Shown here one piece after another: positions 43,009-50,167 of a stretch of 64,000 nt of DNA (position 1 is the first letter of the stretch; each line of letters begins with the position of its first letter). The stretch is from CAWGET01 sp963821715 (GTDB taxonomy: Bacteria > Bacteroidota > Ignavibacteria > Ignavibacteriales > Melioribacteraceae). The DNA is taken from positions 310,001 to 374,000 of the forward strand of contig CAWGET010000004.1 in the NCBI GenBank assembly GCA_963821715.1, in the 5' to 3' direction. The position numbers and the translations under genes are program-made. The notes beneath the pieces were generated by a model, which worked only from the letters and a program-made list of their open reading frames with translations, did not search any database and was not told where the DNA came from.

Positions 43009-43409
43009 TATTTTATACTTTTCATCCTTTCTTCCGAACTGACAAGGTTTGTAATTCTTATTCCGAAATGCTTATCGATAACTACCACTTCGCCTTCTGC
43101 AATTTTTTTATTGTTAACGAAAACATCAACGGGTTCACTGGCAAGTTTTTCCAGTTCGATGACGTAACCTCTTTCCAGCTCGAGAATGTCTTTAATCTGC
43201 ATTCTGGTTCTGCCGAGTTCGATGTAAACATTTAACTGAAGGTCTTTAAGGAACTCGAGTTTATCATCGCTCATAAATCCTTTTTTGGTCGATTCGTCAA
43301 AATCCGGAAACTCAGCTACACTGCCGTTTACTTCTTCAGCGGCTGCGGTTTCGGCGGCTTCGCTTTGTTCAACCTGTTCTTCACTAATTTTTTCTGAATT
43401 TTCAGGCAT
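43008..43409 (-). CDS. fliN: Flagellar switch protein FliN
   Basis: 133 residues: an acidic, alanine-rich N-terminus (EQSEAAETAAAEE) and the C-terminal SpoA domain (LNVYIELGRTRMQIKDIL, GEVVVIDKHFGIRI). FliN forms the lower C-ring with FliM and helps load export chaperones. It shares one base with fliO. Confidence 0.93.
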   Translation of the reverse strand: MPENSEKISEEQVEQSEAAETAAAEEVNGSVAEFPDFDESTKKGFMSDDKLEFLKDLQLNVYIELGRTRMQIKDILELERGYVIELEKLASEPVDVFVNNKKIAEGEVVVIDKHFGIRITNLVSSEERMKSIK

Positions 43410-43413
43410 TTAA

Positions 43414-44391
43414 TTACTCCTTATTTTCAATCTTTCTTGAAATTTTAATTGCTCTATTTTTATTTACAATCCCCGGATAACCGTAAAACAGATCCTTATC
43501 GTCAACTTTTACTTTCGCTTCTTCATCAACTTTATTCTTTAGAATTACTACGTCTCCCTTTCTTAAATTTTTTAATTGATCGAGAGAAATAACGGCTTTA
43601 CCGAACTCGACCGAAATGGAAAGTTCAGTCTGGTACAAATGTTTAATTAAAATATTTTGTGCGGTTGTACCGCTGTATTTTACCGGGCGAATTGTGGAAA
43701 ACTGTTTGTTGCTCAGCTTGGATAAAATTGAATCGAACGCGAAAGTAGCGAAACAGAGATTCATTAAATAAGACTGCTCGCCTATAAATATTTCGAAGGA
43801 AATAAGCAGAACGCTTTCACTCTGCGATGTAATCTGCGCGAAATCGATATCCGGCTCAAAATGATCTACCTGAAATTCATAATCTCCTACTGTAGCCCAG
43901 GATTTTTTCATATCCTGCATAATTTTATCTACAATAATCCTTAGAACTTTCTGCTCAATCGGCGTTATAACTTTCGATTGTTTGGAGCTGCTCCCGTTTC
44001 CACCCAGAAGTCTATCGACAAAAGTTAAAGCCAGTTCCGGACTCATTTCCAAAATACCTTTTATATCCGTATTTTTAATATCGAACGTAAAAAGACAAGC
44101 CGGGTTTGAGACGGACAAAACATATTCGGAATAATAAATTTGATCTACTGAAATTACATTAATGTTAATTATCGACTGAAGTTTCGTCATCAGGAATGAG
44201 CTGAAACTTTCCGCGAAATTTTCCTGAATACTGCGAATAGACCTTAGCTGATTTTTCGAGATCCGGTTAGGAAGACGGAAATCGAAAGGAACTACTTCCA
44301 AATTTGAAGACGAAGCGTCGGGTTCGTCATCGCCTGTCTTCATATTGTTGAGAAGTTGGTCAATTTCTGATTGTGATAAAACTTCTGCCAT
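43414..44391 (-). CDS. fliM: Flagellar switch protein FliM
   Basis: 325 residues: an N-terminal CheY-docking motif (LSQSEIDQLLNNM, 5-17), a CheC-like middle domain that binds FliG (RIVDKIMQDMKKSW-like, LLGGNGSSS), and a C-terminal SpoA domain (SVEFGKAVISLDQLKNLRKG). CheY-P binding here reverses rotation. The docking motif matches the repeats at the end of CheZ (62401-63210). Confidence 0.94.
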   Translation of the reverse strand: MAEVLSQSEIDQLLNNMKTGDDEPDASSSNLEVVPFDFRLPNRISKNQLRSIRSIQENFAESFSSFLMTKLQSIININVISVDQIYYSEYVLSVSNPACLFTFDIKNTDIKGILEMSPELALTFVDRLLGGNGSSSKQSKVITPIEQKVLRIIVDKIMQDMKKSWATVGDYEFQVDHFEPDIDFAQITSQSESVLLISFEIFIGEQSYLMNLCFATFAFDSILSKLSNKQFSTIRPVKYSGTTAQNILIKHLYQTELSISVEFGKAVISLDQLKNLRKGDVVILKNKVDEEAKVKVDDKDLFYGYPGIVNKNRAIKISRKIENKE

Positions 44392-44393
44392 AG

Positions 44394-44948
44394 TTATTGT
44401 AGAATATATTTACTGAAATAAACACTATTAACATTAATATCCGGAACGAGCGTTTTTAATTTTTCGATCAGTTCAATTTTCAAATTTTCTTTCGATTCCG
44501 GTTGACTCAATTCGGTCAAAGTTTTGCTCGAGAATAAAGAAATTATCATATCCTTAAGCAGAACATTTTTTGTTTCGAGAGCCGCCATTTCTTCTTCCGA
44601 TCCAACGTCGAGTCCTATTGAGACGAGCGCTAATCTTTGTCCGTTTGTTCCTGCGGGATTAACAATAATATCGTCAATCGAATGAATAAATTGTCCGGTT
44701 ACGATCTGCTCTTCCCCATTTTCGGATGAATCGCTTTCTTCTTCTGCGTGGGCTGCATTCTCTTCATTATCCAAACTTGCGGCGTTTCCCATTTTATCCA
44801 GCAATATATTTGCCGTAATGAAGTAAACGATTAGCAGTTGAACTATAAACAGAGGAAGCCCGATTAAGAAAACTTTAGGATTAAGACCTTTCTTTTTCTC
44901 TTCGGGCGCCGCGGCTTGTTCAACTTTTTCTTCTGTATTATTTTCCAT
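44394..44948 (-). CDS. fliL: Flagellar basal-body-associated protein FliL
   Basis: 184 residues: a charged cytoplasmic N-terminus (EKVEQAAAPEEKKK), one membrane helix (about 27-51), an acidic linker, and the periplasmic FliL domain ending VNSVYFSKYILQ. FliL supports stator function. It is the first gene after the inserted cassette and probably has its own promoter at 44984-44998. Confidence 0.92.
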   Translation of the reverse strand: MENNTEEKVEQAAAPEEKKKGLNPKVFLIGLPLFIVQLLIVYFITANILLDKMGNAASLDNEENAAHAEEESDSSENGEEQIVTGQFIHSIDDIIVNPAGTNGQRLALVSIGLDVGSEEEMAALETKNVLLKDMIISLFSSKTLTELSQPESKENLKIELIEKLKTLVPDINVNSVYFSKYILQ

Positions 44949-44983
44949 TTCGCCGGTTTTTAATTTTCTTTGTCAATTATCAT

Positions 44984-44998
44984 TCAATAGATATGCCA
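44984..44998 (-). promoter_or_regulatory. Sigma-54-like -24/-12 motif upstream of fliL
   Basis: Minus strand: TGGCAT-ATCTA-TTGA, ending 36 bases before the fliL ATG. TGGCA and TTG elements match sigma-54 promoters; A replaces the usual C at -12. It lies just past a terminator, where transcription must restart. Confidence 0.55.
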
Positions 44999-45024
44999 TA
45001 AGATTTTTCCTGTTTGGAAAAGCA

Positions 45025-45054
45025 AAAAATGCCTTTTTTAGATGAAAAAACGGC
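45025..45054 (-). terminator. Terminator after the inserted cassette
   Basis: Minus strand: a 9-10 bp stem (GCCgTTTTTT with AAAAAAGGC, 45031-45054) and a five-base loop, followed by A and six T. It lies about 80 bases past the decayed gene at 45133. Confidence 0.65.
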
Positions 45055-45132
45055 TTCCATTTTTGATTTTAGTGGCTAATATTGGTCAATTGAAGAAAAG
45101 TAAGGAAAATCACTCCGCTCAAAAATAGGAGG

Positions 45133-45660
45133 TTAACTGACATACAAAGTGATCATAAAGTAAGGAATACCTAAATTTGAAGTAGGTTGAATCCAAGAAG
45201 GATTTGTAAATAATTTAATATAATCACTAGATAATGTATTTTCATTTTGTAGACTTGCCAATACATTTAATTTTCCTCTTATTTTATTATACTTAATTTC
45301 AACGGTATCTGAGATTATATGAAAATTACCTCCTATAATTTCTGAATAATGGTAGATAGTCATTCCCGGTTGTCCGTCGCCTTGTATAACATAAGAAGTT
45401 GAATTATCAGATTTCCATGTTGGGTTTGGCACATTCGGACTTACTTCTTTTTCCCAGTGGACGTATTGATATGAGCCGGGCGTTTGTAAAATATTATCAA
45501 TATATAGATCGGCATAATAATCATATCTCTATTCCGGAGAATTGTCAATGAATTGATACCAGTATAGATTTTCCACTCTAATTATTACAGAATAATCTCC
45601 CGTCGCTGGAGTAATACTTATTGAGATTAAAAAAATTATGATGAAAAGTATCTTTTTAAT
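45133..45660 (-). pseudogene. Decayed secreted protein gene (no ATG, in-frame stop)
   Basis: One continuous frame encodes a signal-peptide-like start (IKKILFIIIFLISISIT), then GDYSVIIRVENLYWYQF, an in-frame TAG at 45529-45531, and a tail with KLNVLASLQNENT. The expected start codon is ATT (45658-45660) instead of ATG, although GGAG lies eight bases upstream. I do not recognise the family. The open part from about 45432 down could be translated only from an internal start. It belongs to the cassette between flgE and fliL. Confidence 0.7.
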
Positions 45661-45707
45661 ACCGCTTCTCCACTTTAAATTTTTGAATTTGTTTAATCGC
45701 GGCTTTA

Positions 45708-47025
45708 TTATTTCCTTTTCCCTATGATGATTGTTGCGCTGCCAACTATAAAATTTCTTACTTGACTTCCTGACAACACGACAATATCGTCTTTAACGGC
45801 TATGCCATTTATAGAACTACCCGGAAATTCTTTAACTTTTTCCCAATTAATACCGTTATAGTGATATACTGTCGGGCTGGCGTCAACCGCAAAAATGTCA
45901 TTTGTATCATTTCCACGGATGACTTTCATCAGCCAAGTCGATAGAGGATACTTTTGCCATTTTTGATGTTTATATTCCTTAACTCCATTACCGGAAATAT
46001 AAACCGGCGAATAATTATTCTTAAACCAAACTCCCGATACTTTATCTTGAAAGGGAGAGCCTAAAGTATCTCTTACGCTATGTTCGTCTATGCTTAATAA
46101 TCTTCTATCCCCTTCGCCTTGGAAAAGCTCTGAAACTGCGGCTAATATTGTTGATCTTTGAGTGTTAACATCATAATACCCCCAAATATCATTCAACTCT
46201 GTTTCTGTTCCGCTTTCTATTTTACTCCAGTTTCCGTCTTGGTAGTGGGCTATGCTTCCATTACCACCTACTATATAGAAATCATCTTTACTTATTCCCC
46301 AAATTTTTCATTGATAGCGCCCGTTAATAATGGATTAACGCCACAATCGAGTACAATACATTTTCCATCAAAGAATCCAATACTGCCATCCATTTGTAAC
46401 GAGGATGTTATTTTCATCAAATGCCCAAATAGCGCTTAGAGATGGATACTCAACGGCTGCTGCAATTACCATAGTAATAAATTCTTTTTAACTCCCACTC
46501 ACTTCCATTCCAATGAACAGCATTGTATGCTTTCCCGGTTGTATCGGCATATATTCTACCAACCGCCCAGATATCATCTTCATTTATTATTGCTACATCA
46601 TTAAGAGCACTGCTTCCTCCTATTCCTCCAAATTCATACTTTTCCCAGGTAAAATTACTGCTCGTTATATTTAGAGTTGTTACCTGTAGTATTTCGCTTT
46701 CCTCGGTCTTTCCGTTTATCTCCGCTTCCGTTTGGTATGTGTAATCGTTATTAAACGAAAGAGCCGTATCAATTATTACTGTATCTGTTTTAGTCAAAGT
46801 AAAACTAATCAGTTCTTTTTCGTTTTTTTTAATTGTTAAACTAACAGGCAATACAGAATCTTCCGCTGCAACTTCAATAAAAGCTTCGGTACAGCTTACA
46901 TCTAATAATTTCAATGTTATTGCTTTAGGCTGTTCCGGTATTATTACTTTAGGCGGCTCTGTCGTATCGCAGGATAGAAGGTTCGCTATTATAAAAATTG
47001 TTAATAAATAAAAGAAGTATTTCAT
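45708..47025 (-). pseudogene. Decayed outer-surface lipoprotein gene with three frameshifts
   Basis: Starts at ATG 47025 after AGAGGAAA, with a lipoprotein signal (IFIIANLLSC), a fibronectin-type-III-like region (about 30-115), then WNGSEW-type beta-propeller-like repeats. The frame breaks near 46455-46466 (+1), near 46383-46394 (+1) and at the A run 46304-46308 (-1); after these corrections the protein reads on through KIWGISKDDFYIVGG and LNDIWGYY to the stop at 45708, about 438 residues. The repeated W-G-ISKDDFYIVG pattern fits a secreted propeller family common in Ignavibacteria-like genomes; function unknown. Confidence 0.8.
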
Positions 47026-47124
47026 TTTGTTTTTCCTCTTTGTATAAATGTTATTCTTCATACAAAAGATAATTTTAATTAACGGAAAATGTGTGTGATC
47101 TATGTAACAAAGAGTATACTATAA

Positions 47125-47154
47125 CTTATATTCTAATAATAAAAATTATTTCAA
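47125..47154 (-). promoter_or_regulatory. Possible sigma-70-type promoter of the cassette
   Basis: Minus strand: TTGAAA, an 18-base spacer, TATAAG, about 100 bases before the lipoprotein ATG. The region is very AT-rich, so chance matches are likely. Confidence 0.3.
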
Positions 47155-47182
47155 TAAACATTTTCGAAAACCCGTTTAAAAT

Positions 47183-47219
47183 TAAAAGCCCCTCTTCTTA
47201 ATAAGGAGAGGGGCTGTCA
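47183..47219 (-). terminator. Terminator after flgE
   Basis: Minus strand: a 9-bp stem (AGCCCCTCT with AGAGGGGCT, 47187-47195 and 47207-47215) followed by TTTTAATTTT. The GC-rich arm and nearby CTAGGGTGAGG resemble a widespread interspersed sequence, so it may be a repeat that doubles as a terminator. Confidence 0.7.
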
Positions 47220-47256
47220 AATGTATCCTTAGGCTAGGGTGAGGTCGTAAATTATT

Positions 47257-47388
47257 TTATCTTACTAAGTTTGTTACTTCCTGGAGAAGATTATCCGAAG
47301 TAGTTATAACTCTTGCGTTTGCCTGGAATCCTCTCTGAGAAACGATCATCCTCGTAAATTCTTCCGAAAGATCTACGTTAGATTGTTC
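47257..47388 (-). CDS. flgE: FlgE, C-terminal fragment of a frameshifted gene
   Basis: The frame encodes LEQSNVDLSEEFTRMIVSQR and QANARVITTSDNLLQEVTNL, the universal C-terminal helix of hook and rod proteins. It must join the larger flgE fragment just upstream; one extra G in the pair 47388-47389 puts it out of frame. Joined length is 545 residues. Confidence 0.92.
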   Translation of the reverse strand, partial: EQSNVDLSEEFTRMIVSQRGFQANARVITTSDNLLQEVTNLVR

Positions 47389-48895
47389 CAAGCGCTCCAG
47401 ATTGGATTGTTGTTCCCGTCGATTCACCCGGCGTTCCGTAAAACGGATCGCCCGAGTTAGCGGAGATAGTAAACATATTTTCACCAACGCTCGTCAAACC
47501 GTTCAGGTTCGGGAATGTCGCAATCATTATTTGTCCCAGTTTCCTCGATTGCCCGTTCGAAAATACTCCGTTTATATATCCGTATTGGTCAATATTCAAG
47601 TCGGCTAAATTTGCCGCCGCCGATCCGTTTTGGTTCAAAGCGGAAATAACAGAATTTGATGAAGTCTGTGTAATTCCGTCAAATCCTTCGCCGAAATTAA
47701 TTTTGACATTCTGCAAACTAGCGCCGCCTGTTGGTGCGAAACTAACAACAGGAGGATTAGGAGATATTGAGTTTATTGAACCGTCGGCGTTAAAAGTCAT
47801 TGTACCCGAATTTGATGTTAAGGTCCCGCTTGATGAAGGAACTTCCGCTGCCCAGTTCCAGCTATTGTCGGAAGTTTTTGTGAACTTAACAGTTAATGTA
47901 TGAGGATTACCCAGTGAATCAAAAACTGACAATGTTCCGTTAACAATAGTAGGTTCACGGTTGTTATCCACGGTGGAGCTTAAAGTAATAGCATTGTCGT
48001 TTTGAGTAACTGCTGTCGGATCAAAATTAAAGTCTAACCTCAAAGTGTTATCCTGAATATTGATCGGTGCGGGTGGATTATTGCCGTCGAGTGACACCAT
48101 ATCACCGGAAGTTGGATCGAACACAGCCTGAACAGTCGTCGGCCCAACAACAGCGTTTCCATCAGAGTCAAGTAATTCATAAGTTAAATTATAAGTATCA
48201 GCAGCAGTCTTTTCATAAGTCGAGTTCAATGTATATTCATTTCCGGTAGCATCGTAAACTGTGTTTGTATTATCGACGGTATCGCCTACTGCCATTGAGG
48301 AATTAAGATTACCTGATTGCGCAAAAACTTCCGAAGCGGTTCTGGATGCTGTACTGTCTAAATTTCCACCCCAATCTACATTGGTGGTTGCAACGGCCGG
48401 AAGTCTCAAATTCGAATCAATAATAATATCCTGAAGATTATTTCCCGGAGGCACAACACCTTCGTCAGTTGCAAGTTTACCCTGAACAATAGCGCCGTTC
48501 TGGGGATTTACTAATTTTCCTTCAGCGTCAAAAGTATAAACACCTGCGCGCGAGAAAAATCTCTCACCGTTACTTTCCATAATAAACAATCCGTTTCCCT
48601 GCAATGCTAGATCGGTGGTTCTTCCTGTTCTTTCAAAAGTACCCTGATTCCAGTCGCGATCTATAGAATTAATTTTCATTCCCAGCCCGATCTGGTAAGT
48701 GTTGGTACCACCCGATGTTGCAGTCGGATCTGTTCCGTATCTTACAAACTGATTGAATGTATCGCTGAATGTTACCCGCGATCCTTTGAAACCGATTGTG
48801 TTTACGTTGGCAATGTTGTTTCCGATAACGTCCATCATAGCCTGATGGTTGCGAAGACCGGATACACCGGAAAATAGTGAGTTAAGAAGTGACAT
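47378..48895 (-). CDS. flgE: Flagellar hook protein FlgE, main part of a frameshifted gene
   Basis: The first about 500 residues of the hook subunit: MSLLNSLFSGVSGLRNHQAM, NVNTIGFKGSRVTFSDTFNQ, a long beta-rich centre, and TPGESTGTTIQSGAL near the end, after which the frame stops (GTI). The missing C-terminal helix is in the next frame. A strong TAGGAGG ribosome site precedes the ATG, behind a GC-rich structured leader. The cassette and a terminator follow. Confidence 0.94.
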   Translation of the reverse strand: MSLLNSLFSGVSGLRNHQAMMDVIGNNIANVNTIGFKGSRVTFSDTFNQFVRYGTDPTATSGGTNTYQIGLGMKINSIDRDWNQGTFERTGRTTDLALQGNGLFIMESNGERFFSRAGVYTFDAEGKLVNPQNGAIVQGKLATDEGVVPPGNNLQDIIIDSNLRLPAVATTNVDWGGNLDSTASRTASEVFAQSGNLNSSMAVGDTVDNTNTVYDATGNEYTLNSTYEKTAADTYNLTYELLDSDGNAVVGPTTVQAVFDPTSGDMVSLDGNNPPAPINIQDNTLRLDFNFDPTAVTQNDNAITLSSTVDNNREPTIVNGTLSVFDSLGNPHTLTVKFTKTSDNSWNWAAEVPSSSGTLTSNSGTMTFNADGSINSISPNPPVVSFAPTGGASLQNVKINFGEGFDGITQTSSNSVISALNQNGSAAANLADLNIDQYGYINGVFSNGQSRKLGQIMIATFPNLNGLTSVGENMFTISANSGDPFYGTPGESTGTTIQSGALGTI

Positions 48896-48997
48896 TATAA
48901 CCTCCTAAAGGATTATGTTCAAAAGCGATTCAGCGTCAGTCGGTCGGCCGAATCAAGAGCGTCCTGCGAAGGTCCCGCTCAGTTTATTAATTATTTT
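48896..48997 (-). promoter_or_regulatory. Structured GC-rich leader before flgE
   Basis: In AT-rich surroundings this gap carries two neighbouring hairpins: 48927-48954 (8-bp arms GATTCAGC and GCCGAATC, one G-U pair in RNA) and 48957-48980 (GAGCG/CGCTC outer, CCT/AGG inner). The ribosome site TAGGAGG follows 20 bases later. It may tune FlgE translation or mRNA stability. Confidence 0.5.
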
Positions 48998-49381
48998 TTA
49001 TTGTGCAAATACTACGCTGTCAATATTCGTATAGATATTATCACTTTCATTATCAATGCCCATCGCCGTTACAACCGTTTTATTCGGGATGTTAACAATG
49101 AAAGCCGTTTTATCCATCATTACTAAAGAATCTTTAGCCCCTTTTGCGGCGGCTTTTCCTACGGCGCTTTCAAGTTTTTGAAGATCTGTTTCCGATAAAC
49201 TTATATTTCGCGATTCCAAACGCCGCGATGCATGAGTTGAGAATTTTACTTTCTCAAGCTCTTTCTGAAAGATCGACTCAAAATGGTTGTTAACCTTTAC
49301 ATCGCTCTTTCCGGGAAAATCATTATTTCCGGTTATCGGTACAAATGGTACCTTAATACCGTTTATTTCATTACCTGTCAT
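48998..49381 (-). CDS. TIGR02530-type flagellar operon protein
   Basis: 127 residues with the pattern KFSTHASRRLESRNI, AAAKGAKDSLVMMDKTAFIV and a closing TNIDSVVF, which defines the small flagellar operon family TIGR02530 found next to flgD/flgE in Clostridia, spirochaetes and others. Its function is not established; position suggests hook assembly. The ATG overlaps flgD by 11 bases. Confidence 0.85.
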   Translation of the reverse strand: MTGNEINGIKVPFVPITGNNDFPGKSDVKVNNHFESIFQKELEKVKFSTHASRRLESRNISLSETDLQKLESAVGKAAAKGAKDSLVMMDKTAFIVNIPNKTVVTAMGIDNESDNIYTNIDSVVFAQ

Positions 49382-50087
49382 AACCTAATTTATCCCCTTC
49401 GTCATTGTTTCCGTTTCCATCTTCAAAATTTAGTATTTCAAATACATCGTTTAAGGAGTATTCTACATTGTTGATCACTAACATCGTTCCGTACTCCGTA
49501 AAGCGGATCGAATCAATCGGGCCAACTCTGTATGTATCCGCCTGAATTTTTTCCCCGCTCATATCAATCGCTTCAACTTCAAAACTGTAAGAGCCGTAAC
49601 CTAATTTCTTACCTTCATTATCGGTAAAGTCCCAGGAAAGTTTATGGTCTCCTTTAATATTTTTTATATTATCATAAGATTTTACCAAAACGCCGTTCTC
49701 ATCGTAAATTTTCATCGTTACATCTTTCGCATCTCCGGCTAAATAATATCCGAGATCAATATTTTCCTGTCCCTGAAAATTCACATCGTTGCCCACCAGC
49801 TTAACGGCTTTCCCGATAAGCGCGGTAGCCATGGAATTATTTACCGATTGCGCTAACTGATAGTTAGCATTGATGCTCGTCTCTAACGAATCGTTCATAT
49901 TCGAAAGCTGCTCGAGCGACGAGAACTCGGCAAGCTGCGACGCGAATGCTGTTCCATCCATTGGATTCAGAGGATCCTGATTTTTTAACTGCTGAATCAT
50001 CAGCTTCATAAAATCATCTTTACCCAAAATACTTTTATTTGTTCTTGCCGGTGCCGCCGACGTTAAACCTGACATTCCGTCAATCAT
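49371..50087 (-). CDS. flgD: Hook capping protein FlgD
   Basis: 238 residues: LGKDDFMKLMIQQLKNQDPL and MDGTAFASQLAEFSSLEQL at the N-terminus, then a FlgD-Ig/tudor-like C-terminal domain (SWDFTDNEGKKLGYGSYSF). It caps the growing hook and is discarded on completion. An AGGAG ribosome site overlaps the restored end of fliK. Confidence 0.94.
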   Translation of the reverse strand: MIDGMSGLTSAAPARTNKSILGKDDFMKLMIQQLKNQDPLNPMDGTAFASQLAEFSSLEQLSNMNDSLETSINANYQLAQSVNNSMATALIGKAVKLVGNDVNFQGQENIDLGYYLAGDAKDVTMKIYDENGVLVKSYDNIKNIKGDHKLSWDFTDNEGKKLGYGSYSFEVEAIDMSGEKIQADTYRVGPIDSIRFTEYGTMLVINNVEYSLNDVFEILNFEDGNGNNDEGDKLGYDR

Positions 50088-50167
50088 AATTCCGCTCCTA
50101 AACTAAAAATTCGTAAGTGTTATAGCCGTATTTCTTAACCGGTTTCTCTTCGCCGAATTCTTCTACA

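Noticed and set aside
45133..47061. Prophage or transposon as source of the cassette
   Set aside because: No integrase, transposase, terminal inverted repeat or target duplication is visible at its borders.
48896..48997. c-di-GMP or other known riboswitch before flgE
   Set aside because: Two hairpins are clear but I cannot find the conserved loops of any riboswitch class I know.
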